The notes beneath the pieces are model-generated. The model was given only the letters and a program-made list of their open reading frames with translations, was not told the DNA's origin and did no database searches. Shown one piece after another: positions 1 through 7,767 of a DNA stretch of 33,591 nt; positions within the stretch are counted from its first letter, which is position 1, and every line of letters begins with the position of its first letter. The stretch is from Desulfovibrio sp. (lineage in GTDB: Bacteria; Desulfobacterota; Desulfovibrionia; Desulfovibrionales; Desulfovibrionaceae): contig JAITGC010000008.1 in assembly GCA_031280915.1 (NCBI GenBank), forward strand, positions 1-33,591. The letters run 5' to 3'. A program made the position numbers and the translations under genes.

Positions 1-64
1 GCAGCGTCGTAATCGAAACACCAAGCGTCTTCGCCGCTTCGCCTATACTAGAAAATCTATTCAT
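1..64 (-). CDS. IS607-type transposase/resolvase (TnpA), N-terminal fragment cut by window edge
   Basis: Reading leftward from an ATG at 64, the 21 visible residues start MNRFSSIGEAAKTLGVS and end ITTL. This is the typical start of the MerR-like helix-turn-helix that precedes the serine-recombinase domain in IS607-family TnpA. The pattern 'SIGEAAKxLGVSxxTLRRWE' is common there, and the window ends just where RRWE would follow. The rest lies outside, so neither the catalytic serine nor a tnpB partner can be checked. A plain MerR-family regulator or excisionase is the alternative. A perfect TTGACA lies upstream on the minus strand (100-95), but the matching -10 is weak and very close to the start codon. 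Confidence 0.55.
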   Translation of the reverse strand, partial: MNRFSSIGEAAKTLGVSITTL

Positions 65-263
65 ATTGAACAGATTAAAGTAGATTTAACTAGATGTCAA
101 GAAAACTGTTCAAACCCTCACTCACGGAAAAGAACGGCGTACCTGCCGGGTTGGGCGCACCCACTGCAACTTTTCGCGCACCCACACGACTCCTGGCAGG
201 AAACCTCCAGCTTCAAAACTGTAACAGAAGGCGAACAACCTGTTGACCTCTGCAAGAGCGACT
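65..263. other. Intergenic region with a short direct repeat
   Basis: This is the gap between the end of the lacI-type gene and the start of the putative IS607 gene. It contains two copies of GCGCACCCAC (155-164 and 176-185), spaced 21 bp apart. No convincing terminator hairpin for the regulator gene is visible. One end of the IS607-like element should lie here, but such elements lack terminal inverted repeats, so the boundary cannot be set from sequence alone. Confidence 0.4.
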
Positions 264-1277
264 TCACTTGTTCAATGTTGTTTTCCCCGGCACAAAGGCC
301 ACATCCAGCACGGTAAGAGAGGTGTCCCTCCGGCGGGTCTCCACTGCCCGCAACAGGATGCGGGCCGCTTCCCGGCCCATTTGCCCGGCCGGAATGCTGA
401 CGGTGGATAATTTCGCGCAGAGAACGTCCAGCATGGCTATATTGCCGAAGCCGACAATCTCCACATCCCCGGGAACGGAAAGGCCGTTGCAGCGACAGAA
501 TTTAAGCGCTCCCAGAGCGGTTTCATCGTTGACGGCGAAAATCGACAGAGGGGGGGAATATTTCCGCGCCAGCGCCTCCATAGCCGTATAGCCCTCCGCG
601 TGTCCCATGCGGGAAATGGTGTGTATATGCTCGGCCGGGTCGCAGCCGGGCCTGTTTTTTCTCAATATATTCAAAAAACCTCTGCGCCGCAGAACGCTCA
701 TGCTCTGATTTCGCGGCCCGGCTATGTGCAAAGGCATGCCCTCCGGATCAAGGCGGGCAGCCGCGATTTCGCCACCGCGCAGATTGTCGGCCACCACCGC
801 AGAAAAAGTCTGTTTTCCCGTATGATTGCCGATAAGTACAACGGGTTTGCCGCTCTCTTGCACTTTTTCCAGATGGAGCGGATTCTGGCCGCACGGCAGC
901 ACGATAAATCCGTCCACGCCGCGCGCGGCCATCTGACGTACCTGAGCTTCTTCCTGCGCGGGCTCGTCGCCCGATTGGGCGACCCAGAATGAATACCCGC
1001 GAGGCTTCATTTCGCTTTCTATGCCGGAAAAAACCTCGCTGAAAAAAGGGTTGTCGAAAAAATTGATGACCACGCCTATGGTGTGCGTCGCGGAACCGCG
1101 CAATGCCTGCGCCGCTGAACTTGGCGAATAATTGAGTTCCCTGGCAAGGCGGTGTATCTGCTCCCGCCTGGCCGCGCTGATGTTGCCTTTTCCGCGCAGA
1201 ACCAGGGAAACCGTGGTCGGCGTGACGCCTGCCATTTCCGCCAGTTGCCGAATGGTGACGTTTCTCCGTTGCATCAC
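264..1277 (-). CDS. LacI-family transcriptional regulator
   Basis: A 337-residue protein of normal LacI/GalR length. Residues about 7-52 are the DNA-binding domain, with the helix-turn-helix core QLAEMAGVTPTTVSLVLRG and the hinge-helix region ending SPSSAAQALRG. From about residue 65 (THTIGVVINFFDNPFF) to the end it is a periplasmic-binding-protein-like effector domain, including the 'GFGNIAMLDVL' segment typical of the C-terminal lobe. It is divergent from the UGSC-tctBAC operon, and a perfect palindrome with a central CG lies in the shared upstream region, so it probably represses that operon until a substrate-derived ligand binds. ATG codons at 1277 and 1274 are both possible starts. The effector is unknown. 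Confidence 0.9.
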   Translation of the reverse strand: MMQRRNVTIRQLAEMAGVTPTTVSLVLRGKGNISAARREQIHRLARELNYSPSSAAQALRGSATHTIGVVINFFDNPFFSEVFSGIESEMKPRGYSFWVAQSGDEPAQEEAQVRQMAARGVDGFIVLPCGQNPLHLEKVQESGKPVVLIGNHTGKQTFSAVVADNLRGGEIAAARLDPEGMPLHIAGPRNQSMSVLRRRGFLNILRKNRPGCDPAEHIHTISRMGHAEGYTAMEALARKYSPPLSIFAVNDETALGALKFCRCNGLSVPGDVEIVGFGNIAMLDVLCAKLSTVSIPAGQMGREAARILLRAVETRRRDTSLTVLDVAFVPGKTTLNK

Positions 1278-1436
1278 TTTGTCGTCTCACTCCCCAAAAA
1301 CGGCTCAGCCCTGAGGCGCCCCGCCGCCAGAGCAATTCCAACGTGAAAATGCCCTAATGGCAAAGGCGTATTTGACCCGCGCCAGCGCCGGAAGATTTCT
1401 GAAAATGAAAATATTCTGAAAACAATGCCCGAATCC

Positions 1437-1464
1437 TTGACAGGTTTTCCTGAATAAGTTTAAC
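1437..1464 (+). promoter_or_regulatory. Predicted sigma-70 promoter of the UGSC-tctBAC operon
   Basis: A perfect -35 TTGACA (1437-1442), a 16-bp spacer and TTTAAC (1459-1464, 4 of 6 consensus matches). The -10 lies inside the LacI-type palindrome, so repressor binding would block polymerase. The -10 is weak, as expected for a regulated promoter. Confidence 0.5.
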
Positions 1465-1471
1465 GTTAAAC
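1458..1471. promoter_or_regulatory. Putative LacI-family operator (perfect 14-bp palindrome)
   Basis: GTTTAACGTTAAAC is a perfect inverted repeat centred on CG, the usual symmetry of LacI-family sites. It lies between the divergent LacI-type gene and the operon and overlaps the predicted -10 element. That the neighbouring regulator binds it is inference from position and form. Confidence 0.65.
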
Positions 1472-1692
1472 CAACAAAGATTGCAAATGCAAATTTTCGA
1501 GGCTGTTGACAGAGCTTTTTTTGGCGGCAGCCCGCCGCCAAGGCGAAGGCGCAACCGCCCTTGCACCCGGTAAAGCCGAAGCGGACGTGTCTTTGACAAA
1601 GTCGGCAAAGGCGGCTTTGTCATCAGCCTGTCCCCTTGTTTCATGCGGCTTTTGAAGGTTCAAAGCTACTGAATTATTTCAAAGGAGGCAAT

Positions 1693-3405
1693 ATGGAATT
1701 TTCTTTTTCCTCTCTCATTGACCCAAGAGGAGCGCAACCACGCCGCCGGATCGACCTTGCGCCGCGCCCGGACATTGCATTGCTGAAGAAAGGGCCGATT
1801 TTGTTCTACGACAACACAAAATTGGGATTTTGCAACTACTCTCAAGCTTTTATACGGATTAAAGAACGCCTGCGTGAACTTGGCGTCAACAATTTTATTG
1901 ATTACCGGGAAACCGTACGGGGCAAAGACAGTGAAGCCCTGCGCGCCTATGCGGCCATGCTGGCCAAAAAAAAACCGGCGGCGGCCATTACCGCCCTCGG
2001 CGACATGGGAACCAGCCCTGCAACCGCCATCCTTTCCATCGCGCTAGAAGAAGAGGGCATTCCCACGCTTTACGTCACCGCGCCGCCGGGGCACGATCTT
2101 GTCCGGGCCACGGTTCACTACCGCGCCGGACGACTCTGCCTGTGCCCTCTGGATATCTATCAGGCCAGCAGTGCGGAAGAGGTGCGCGCCCAAGTGGATA
2201 CGCAGTGGAACAGAATATGGACGGCCCTGACCGGTTCGCCGCAAGACGTGGCCGCTGTAGCTGCTCCTCGGTTCGCGCTGGATAACCCGCCCCCGGCTGA
2301 AGATTCGCGCCTGCGTCTTGAGCGGAAAGTTTTCGCGGATAATGGGGAACTGGAAGCTGGCGCCGGCGTGGAGGAGGCCACGGATCTGTTCAACGAACTG
2401 CACATCGGCGACGGCCTGCCCATAGTGCCGCCCACCGAGCGCCGGGTGGAAGCCATGTTCTCCCACTGCCCCTTTCCCCGCGACATGATTCTTGCCAGGC
2501 GGGTTGGCCCGTCCGGGCGAGACATCACCGTTATGGACATCGCAACGGCCGCTGTCGCGGCCGGCTGCAAACCGCTCCACATGCCCATACTCATCACAGC
2601 CTTCAAAGCGCTGGCGCATCCGGCCTACAATTTCCTGCAGTCTGTAACGACATCGCATCCGGGCGGCAATATGATTCTGGTGAGCGGGCCGTTGGCCAAA
2701 GAAGCCGGGATTCACAGCGGCCAGGGCTGCCTGGGACCAGGCTTTCCCGCCAACGCCGTCATAGGCCGGGCCGTCAATCTGGTGTTGATCGCGGCCACCC
2801 GTTCCGTACCGGGCTACGCCGATCTGTCCTGTTTCTCCTCACAGGCGGAATTCACCTACTGTTTCGCGGAAAGTGAGGAAGGCCCCTGGAAAACCATCAA
2901 TCAGGAGCGTTTTGACGCGGCCACTACCAGCGTTTATGTGCTCAAGGCCGAACCTCCGCACGATATCATCGATTTTCTCAGCGTTACAGGCGGGGATTTG
3001 CTGGACACTTTTCTGGACAGTTGCACCACGCTGGGTTCCAATAACTCCTATATTCCCGGGCCGCTGCTTTTGCTGCTCACCCCGGATCACGCGAAGCTCC
3101 TGCATCGGGACGGTTATGACAAGGAACGCATTCGCAACGCGGTGCACACGCTGGTTCACCATCCGGCGCCCATGGTGCGCGGCAGAGGCCTTGTGCCGGT
3201 ACGACCGGCGAATTTCGCCGCTCGGCATCCAATGCCCGTCACGCGTGGCCCGCATGACGTGGAAATCGTTGTGGCCGGCGGCAGAGGGGGACACTCCTGC
3301 GTCATTTTGCCCTGGGCGCTGCACAGTGAAGGCATCGTGGAAGCGGTACGCCTGCCGGACGGGAGCGCTGCTCAATCCCTTGAACAATTCAGACGCCAAG
3401 GCTGA
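1693..3405 (+). CDS. UGSC-like (seleno)protein-family protein without the U/C motif
   Basis: 570 residues when started at 1693, where an ideal AAAGGAGG lies 4 bases upstream; an in-frame extension to 1636 has no such site. Residues 1-200 resemble the UGSC domain found in some glycine/betaine-reductase-related selenoproteins: after a strand (AAAITALGDMGTS, 103-108 at the signature) comes SIALEEEGIPTLYVT. In that family the signature carries selenocysteine or cysteine (UGSC/CGSC). Here the position reads D-M-G-T-S, with no Cys and no in-frame TGA. Residues about 225-570 form a second region (DGLPIVPPTERRVEAM, then HPGGNMILVSGPLAKEAG) that accompanies this domain in uncharacterised proteins. No signal peptide or membrane span, so it is probably cytoplasmic. 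As first gene of a tct operon it probably acts on the imported substrate. The reaction is unknown and the family call is from memory of motifs. Confidence 0.6.
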   Translation: MEFSFSSLIDPRGAQPRRRIDLAPRPDIALLKKGPILFYDNTKLGFCNYSQAFIRIKERLRELGVNNFIDYRETVRGKDSEALRAYAAMLAKKKPAAAITALGDMGTSPATAILSIALEEEGIPTLYVTAPPGHDLVRATVHYRAGRLCLCPLDIYQASSAEEVRAQVDTQWNRIWTALTGSPQDVAAVAAPRFALDNPPPAEDSRLRLERKVFADNGELEAGAGVEEATDLFNELHIGDGLPIVPPTERRVEAMFSHCPFPRDMILARRVGPSGRDITVMDIATAAVAAGCKPLHMPILITAFKALAHPAYNFLQSVTTSHPGGNMILVSGPLAKEAGIHSGQGCLGPGFPANAVIGRAVNLVLIAATRSVPGYADLSCFSSQAEFTYCFAESEEGPWKTINQERFDAATTSVYVLKAEPPHDIIDFLSVTGGDLLDTFLDSCTTLGSNNSYIPGPLLLLLTPDHAKLLHRDGYDKERIRNAVHTLVHHPAPMVRGRGLVPVRPANFAARHPMPVTRGPHDVEIVVAGGRGGHSCVILPWALHSEGIVEAVRLPDGSAAQSLEQFRRQG

Positions 3406-3460
3406 AGCAAAGTTCGGGCGAATCCCGCCGCCCGCGTGGAAATAACAAAGGAGGACGCGC

Positions 3461-3916
3461 ATGCGTGATCTGGCAAAGGAACTCGCCGTCACGGGCCTGC
3501 TGGCGGCCATAGCCGCAACAAGCCTTGCATCGCTGCACATGACGGAGCGGCCGGCTCTGTCCTTTCAATATTCAAGCGGGCTCCCGTTCAGCGCCTTACC
3601 GAATCTCTACGCGGGCCTTTTACTCTTCCTCTGCCTGCTCAATGCGGGAAAAGCCGTTTGGCGCCACAAAAGAGAGAACCAGTCCCTCGCCAAAGAGAAG
3701 AAGCCTACCGGCCGCGCCGTGGCGACAGTCGCCCTGCTCCTGTCTTTTGTATTCCTGCTCGGCAAGGCTCCCTTCGCCGCCTTGTGCGCGGTCTTTCTCT
3801 GTCTGCTCTTCCTGGTTTACGGCAAAAGGAAGCCGCTGCAAATGGCCTGCATCGCTTTGGGAGGCGCGGCGGCCCTCCATCTGGTTTTCGTCTCGGCACT
3901 GGGCCTGCGGCTGTAG
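3461..3916 (+). CDS. tctB: Tripartite tricarboxylate transporter, small membrane subunit (TctB family)
   Basis: 151 residues with four predicted membrane segments (about 8-25, 45-65, 85-105 and 108-150, the last possibly two short ones). Size, topology and its place directly before a TctA gene identify TctB; the sequence itself is poorly conserved in this family. A strong AAAGGAGG site precedes the ATG. The stop codon TAG is embedded in the Shine-Dalgarno of the next gene (TAGGAGGGCAAGAACATG), which suggests translational coupling with tctA. Confidence 0.8.
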   Translation: MRDLAKELAVTGLLAAIAATSLASLHMTERPALSFQYSSGLPFSALPNLYAGLLLFLCLLNAGKAVWRHKRENQSLAKEKKPTGRAVATVALLLSFVFLLGKAPFAALCAVFLCLLFLVYGKRKPLQMACIALGGAAALHLVFVSALGLRL

Positions 3917-3928
3917 GAGGGCAAGAAC

Positions 3929-5434
3929 ATGCTCAATAATATCTTTATGGGCTTTGAGCACATTCTGACATGGTACAATATGGGCATGCTCCTCGCCGGC
4001 ACCGCGCTGGGTATCCTGGTGGGGGCCTTGCCGGGCCTCAGTTCCCCCATGGCCATGATCGTGCTTTTGCCGCTTACCTATTCCTTTGCCGGGCTGCCGG
4101 CGCTGCTTATGATGATGGGGGCCTATGTGGGCACCAAACTCGGCGGCTCATACTCGGCCATATTGCTGCGTACGCCGGGCACGCCAGCCGCGGCCTGCAC
4201 GGTTCTCGACGGGCATCCCATGGCTTTGCAGGGCAAGGCCGCGCAAGCCCTGGGCTATGCCACCATCGGCTCCACCCTGGGCGGGCTTCTCGGCTGGCTG
4301 GCCGCAAGTCTCTGCATCCCGATCATAGCAGGCATCGCCATAAAATCCGGCCCGGCGGACATCGCCCTGATAGGTCTGGCCGGCCTGGTCATGGTGTCCT
4401 CCTTTGTGCGGGGCAGCATGCTCAAAGGACTTATAGGAATACTTCTTGGGCTGCTCCTCTCCACAGTGGGCCTGGATCCGCAAGACACAACCCCGCGCAT
4501 GACCTTCGGCATGGAAGAGCTTTACGGCGGCATAGACTTCTCCGCCGCTCTGGTGGGTTTTTTCGGCATTGCCGTGGTGCTTTCCGATCTTCATCGCATA
4601 GAGGAAGGCACGGCCCGCATCGGAGAAAAAGTCGGGCTGTGCCTTCCCTCTTTGCGTGAGATGCGCCTTCGCTGGCGGGCCATAGTGATCGGCGCCTTCT
4701 ACGGACTCTTTGTCGGCGCGGTACCCGGCGTGGGCGCGGAGGGTTCCACCTGGCTCGCTTACGCCACAATTCGGAAAAATTCAAAAAATCCCGAAAGTTT
4801 CGGCACAGGAAATCCGGACGGCATCCTGGCTCCAGAATCCTCCAACAACGCGGTCACAGGCGGCACCATGCTGCCCATGCTCACCCTTGGCCTGCCCGGC
4901 GACGGCTCCACCGCTATTATGCTGGGCGCCCTCCTGCTGCACGGCATGACACCCGGCATCACGCTGGTCAGGGAATCGCCCGAAATGGTCTATGGACTTC
5001 TGGCCGGGCTGGGCGTGGCCCATGTATTCATGTTTTTGCTGGGCACACTGGCCATTCGCCCCTATATCGCCCTTTTACAGAACGACAGGGCCTGGATATT
5101 CCCCTTTGTACTCATCATGGCTGTCGTCGGGTGTTTTGCCGGAACAAACAATCCCTTTCCCGTATTTTTGGCCGTGCTTTTCGGTATTCTCGGCTATTTT
5201 ATGGAATCGCGCGGATTTCCCATTCCCACAGTGGTGCTCGGCGTCATCCTAGGGCCGATTATTGAGGTAAATCTGCGTCTCGCGCTCTCCCTGAGCAACG
5301 ATGACTGGCTGGTTTTCACAGATACCTGGCCCCGCAAAATCATTCTGGCTCTTATTCTGTACATTGTCTGCAAGGAAATTTTTCTGGAAGTGAAAAGGAT
5401 GCGGCTTCAGCCACAGCCCAACATAACCTTGTAA
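3929..5434 (+). CDS. tctA: Tripartite tricarboxylate transporter, large permease subunit (TctA family)
   Basis: 501 residues, the normal length for TctA, almost entirely hydrophobic with about 10-12 membrane segments. The conserved glycine/proline-rich motifs GILVGALPGLSSPMAM (N-terminal) and GAVPGVGAEGSTWLAY (middle, the second copy of the internal repeat) are clear, as is MLTLGLPGDGSTAIMLGALLLHG. It is the proton- or sodium-coupled inner-membrane channel that takes a substrate from the binding protein TctC. It lies 12 bp after tctB and 18 bp before tctC. The substrate cannot be told from the permease; family members carry citrate, other carboxylates, terephthalate or glutamate-like acids. 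Confidence 0.93.
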   Translation: MLNNIFMGFEHILTWYNMGMLLAGTALGILVGALPGLSSPMAMIVLLPLTYSFAGLPALLMMMGAYVGTKLGGSYSAILLRTPGTPAAACTVLDGHPMALQGKAAQALGYATIGSTLGGLLGWLAASLCIPIIAGIAIKSGPADIALIGLAGLVMVSSFVRGSMLKGLIGILLGLLLSTVGLDPQDTTPRMTFGMEELYGGIDFSAALVGFFGIAVVLSDLHRIEEGTARIGEKVGLCLPSLREMRLRWRAIVIGAFYGLFVGAVPGVGAEGSTWLAYATIRKNSKNPESFGTGNPDGILAPESSNNAVTGGTMLPMLTLGLPGDGSTAIMLGALLLHGMTPGITLVRESPEMVYGLLAGLGVAHVFMFLLGTLAIRPYIALLQNDRAWIFPFVLIMAVVGCFAGTNNPFPVFLAVLFGILGYFMESRGFPIPTVVLGVILGPIIEVNLRLALSLSNDDWLVFTDTWPRKIILALILYIVCKEIFLEVKRMRLQPQPNITL

Positions 5435-5452
5435 CCACATGAGGTTAAGAGT

Positions 5453-6430
5453 ATGCGCATCGTTTATCGCATGTTCGCCGTCGCCGCGCTGCTGCTGTCT
5501 CTCCCGGTCATCTCAGCGGCAAAAACCGACTATCCGGCGGAGGCCATCCACATTATTGTGCCCTGGCCGGCCGGAGGAGGTACGGACAACATCGCCAGAG
5601 CATTTGCCGCCTCATTGGAATCCACCGTCGGGGCAAACGTGGTCGTGGACAATATTGTGGGCGCTGGCGGCGTTACCGGCACGTTGCAGGCGGCCAGAGC
5701 CAAATCCGATGGCTATACCCTGTTGCTTCAAGGTTCTTCAGATATTTCAACGGTTATGGTTTTTCAGACGCCCCCCTTCACGCTGGACGATTTTGATTTT
5801 CTCTGCGCCTTTTATAGCACGCCCACCTGGATTGTCGCCCATAAGGACAGGGGCTGGACCGACCTGAAGAGTTTCCTGGACGCGGCCGACAAAAATCCCG
5901 GCAAGCTGACCATGGCTTCAGCCACGCCTGCCGGAGCGCAATTGCTTATGGTGGCGGCCGTTCACGGATATACGGGCGGAAAATTTCGTATTGTGCCCTA
6001 TCAGGGAGGCGGGCCCTTCCGCAAGGGCATGTTGAGCAATGAGGTGGACGCGGGCGTCGTTCATTCCCCGGTAATGCTGCCCGAAGTTAAAGAAGGAATG
6101 ATGCGTGTACTGGCTGTGGGTTCTCCGCTGGACAAAATCAACTACGAACCTCTGCGGGGAACGAAAACACTCAAGGAAATGGGCATTCCCTTTACAGTGG
6201 GCATTACCCGCGGCATTCTGCTGCCCAAAAATACCCCTCCCGCCATCAGGGCCAAACTGCTGGAAGCTTGCAAAAAAGCCGCATCAAGTCCGGCTTTTGC
6301 GGAATTCGGCACCAAGTTCGGTTTCAACCCCATATGGATGGAAGGGCCGGATTTTCGCGGACTGCTTGATGAAGAAGTGAAGACTTACAGGGAAATTAAG
6401 GAAAAATTTGTGGATACACAAAAACCATAA
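5453..6430 (+). CDS. tctC: TctC-type extracytoplasmic solute receptor (Bug family)
   Basis: 325 residues. A Sec signal peptide is clear (MRIVYRMFAVAALLLSLPV, cleavage after ISAA, near residue 23). The mature protein begins KTDYPAEAIHIIVPWPAGGGTDNIARA, the hallmark of the Bug/TctC family, followed by VVDNIVGAGGVTGT, which forms the carboxylate-binding loops. It is the periplasmic binding protein for the TctAB permease. A GAGGT site precedes the ATG. It closes the operon and is followed by a strong stem-loop at 6449-6475. Confidence 0.93.
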   Translation: MRIVYRMFAVAALLLSLPVISAAKTDYPAEAIHIIVPWPAGGGTDNIARAFAASLESTVGANVVVDNIVGAGGVTGTLQAARAKSDGYTLLLQGSSDISTVMVFQTPPFTLDDFDFLCAFYSTPTWIVAHKDRGWTDLKSFLDAADKNPGKLTMASATPAGAQLLMVAAVHGYTGGKFRIVPYQGGGPFRKGMLSNEVDAGVVHSPVMLPEVKEGMMRVLAVGSPLDKINYEPLRGTKTLKEMGIPFTVGITRGILLPKNTPPAIRAKLLEACKKAASSPAFAEFGTKFGFNPIWMEGPDFRGLLDEEVKTYREIKEKFVDTQKP

Positions 6431-6836
6431 GGCAAAGCGCATCAAAAAGCCGGATGCCCCTGCCCGGCATCCGGCGTCTCTCAAGTGAATGTGCCGCCTT
6501 GCGCCATCCATAATCCAGGTCGCTCTTTTTTCGTGGTATACCGGACCTCTGCCGAGGGTTCTCCATATTGACTTTCGCCATAAAAGGCAAACAAAGCGAC
6601 GCAAAGTCAGAGCGGTGCAACATTGAAAATGTTTGACCGCTCAGCGCGGATCGTCAGCCGTAGCCCCGTCAGGGGCATATTCGGCATCCGTAGCCCGAAG
6701 GGGCGTACGGATGCCTATCCCTTGTGGGCGGATGGCTATCCCTTGCGGATTTTTTGAAAATCCGCGCCAGGAAGTGCTTGCAAGGCGAACTCACTTCGCT
6801 GTCAAACACGCGTTCAAAGTAAAAATGCTCAAGATG
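6431..6836. repeat. Intergenic region with a cluster of inverted repeats
   Basis: 406 bp between tctC and the convergent protease gene with no credible ORF of its own. It contains at least five inverted repeats: 6449-6475 (10-bp perfect stem), 6610-6642 (14-bp stem with two mismatches), CCCC-GTCA-GGGG at 6664-6675, 6683-6715 (10-bp perfect stem extended by GCCC/GGGC) and 6745-6765 (9-bp stem). Between 6655 and 6750 the phrases CCGTAGCCC and TATCCCTTG each occur twice, so part of the region looks like degenerate tandem hairpin units. Confidence 0.6.
6449..6475 (+). terminator. Probable terminator of the UGSC-tctBAC operon
   Basis: A perfect 10-bp GC-rich stem GCCGGATGCC/GGCATCCGGC with a 7-nt loop, 18 bp after the tctC stop. 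The downstream run (GTCTCTC) is only partly T-rich, so this is a weak rho-independent terminator or a 3'-end stabilising stem. Confidence 0.5.
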
Positions 6837-7376
6837 TCAGCAAGTTATGCCGGACTCCGTTCCCGGTTTTTCCGGAACATCGCCCCCCTTTGCGCAAGCA
6901 GGCTCTATGCCGCGCCGGGCCAGTTCCGTCAACACCTTGCGGCAGAATTCCGGCAAAAGGGCATGAGCCTCCGGCGTCAGCTCCACACTCAAGCTTTTGT
7001 AATCAAAGGGTTCCAGACCGATGACCACAGCCTGCGGCCTGTGGCCGGCGAGTTCGCAGGTGATGAGCGTGTCCAGCAGATCCGTCTGGTGCATGGAATC
7101 ACGGAAGCTGAAGCTCTTGCGCAAATCCTCGCCTTCAAGCAGATAGACCGTTCCGGGTTTTTCGCTCCCGCGCACGATGTCCAACACCACAAGCAGATCA
7201 CATTCCTGAATTTCCCGCATGAGCATGAGGCCAAGCGTTCCGCCGTCCAACAGGCGCACATGCTCCGGCCAGGAATAGCGCTCCCGCAGATATTCCACCG
7301 CGCATACGCCGAAACCCTCATCCGCCAGTAAAATATTGCCCACTCCAAGAATCAGGACTTGTTGCTCATGTTGCAT
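6837..7376 (-). CDS. Hydrogenase maturation protease (HyaD/HybD family, peptidase M52)
   Basis: 179 residues, slightly longer than the usual 150-170. The three nickel-sensing positions of HybD-type proteases are visible: E20 in GVGNILLADEGFGV, D66 in VVLDIVRG and H96 in MHQTDLL. These endopeptidases clip the C-terminal tail of a [NiFe]-hydrogenase large subunit after nickel insertion, in the cytoplasm. No hydrogenase structural gene lies in the window, so this copy is an orphan or serves an unlinked enzyme. The upstream region contains a minus-strand TATAAT (7496-7491), about 115 nt before the ATG, without a good -35. The start MQHEQQ places the glycine motif near the N-terminus, as is usual. 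Confidence 0.9.
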   Translation of the reverse strand: MQHEQQVLILGVGNILLADEGFGVCAVEYLRERYSWPEHVRLLDGGTLGLMLMREIQECDLLVVLDIVRGSEKPGTVYLLEGEDLRKSFSFRDSMHQTDLLDTLITCELAGHRPQAVVIGLEPFDYKSLSVELTPEAHALLPEFCRKVLTELARRGIEPACAKGGDVPEKPGTESGITC

Positions 7377-7767
7377 ACGGTACCTTTGCGCCTAAATTTC
7401 AGCCATTGGAGCATTTCACGCTTGAGTTTGTCGCCTGACGGCGAAGTAAATTAGCCTCACGACAATCTTGCTCCAAGGATTTGCAAGCAGATTATATATT
7501 TTCAATGTTAATTTACTCTAAAGCATCTTAACTTTAACACTTGCTGCAGCGCTTAACGGCGGAAATAACTTTCGCCAACGCCTTCGCAGTGAGCGGCGAT
7601 GCATTCGCCCCGCCGCCAGAGCAATTTCAAAGCAAAATTGCTCTGGCCGGCATTTTGTTGTTATCCGTTTTGGGGCGCGATGGCAATGGGGCATTCGCCC
7701 CTTGACTCTCCCCGGATATGACGCCTATTACACAACTGAAGGCCGGAAGGCGAAAAGGCGGCTGCCC
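7377..7767. other. Divergent intergenic region with repeat copies
   Basis: 391 bp between the protease and the MFS gene. AT-rich from about 7480 to 7545, including TATAAT on the minus strand. It holds TTGGAGCA...TGCTCCAA arms about 60 bp apart (from 7407) and a perfect 13-bp stem-loop (7615-7647) that belongs to a dispersed repeat. The 11-mer GCATTCGCCCC is present twice (7601-7611 and 7691-7701). An in-frame TTG at 7702 could extend the MFS gene, but the ribosome-binding evidence favours 7768. Confidence 0.45.
7615..7647. repeat. Dispersed palindromic repeat, copy B (13-bp perfect stem)
   Basis: Arms GCCAGAGCAATTT and AAATTGCTCTGGC with a 7-nt loop. Similar sequences occur at 1327-1349, 8983-9006 and 26353-26384, all in intergenic DNA, so this is a short dispersed element of the REP or miniature type rather than a one-off hairpin. 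Confidence 0.55.

Larger units (their letters stand above)
1278..1692. promoter_or_regulatory. Divergent regulatory region and long 5' leader of the UGSC-tct operon
   Basis: 415 bp without a gene. It holds a degenerate copy of a dispersed palindromic repeat (1327-1349), a predicted plus-strand promoter and overlapping operator (1437-1471), and a second small inverted repeat TTGCA-AA-TGCAA (1481-1492). There are two stem-loops in the would-be leader: an 8-bp stem TTGGCGGC/GCCGCCAA with a 5-nt loop at 1521-1541, and an 8-bp stem TGACAAAG/CTTTGTCA with a 13-nt loop at 1594-1622. Neither is followed by a T-run, so they are not classic terminators. The leader would be about 220 nt, long enough for post-transcriptional control, but no known riboswitch class is recognised. 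Confidence 0.55.

Noticed and set aside
1521-1541. GC-rich stem-loop upstream of the UGSC-like gene taken as a terminator
   Set aside because: The T-run lies before the stem on the plus strand and the minus strand has A's after it, so termination in either direction is unsupported.
1636-1692. N-terminal extension of the UGSC-like protein
   Set aside because: The ATG at 1693 has an ideal Shine-Dalgarno at 1681-1688, and the extension lies in the 5' leader.
2044-2715. A 223-residue minus-strand frame inside the UGSC-like gene
   Set aside because: No domain or ribosome-binding site; it lies within a confidently read coding gene on the other strand.
6655-6780. The repeated phrases as a CRISPR array
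   Set aside because: Repeats are imperfect, few and without regular spacers; no cas gene is near.
6633-7331. A 232-residue plus-strand frame over the hydrogenase maturation protease
   Set aside because: The antisense frame has the full protease motifs, and this one has none.
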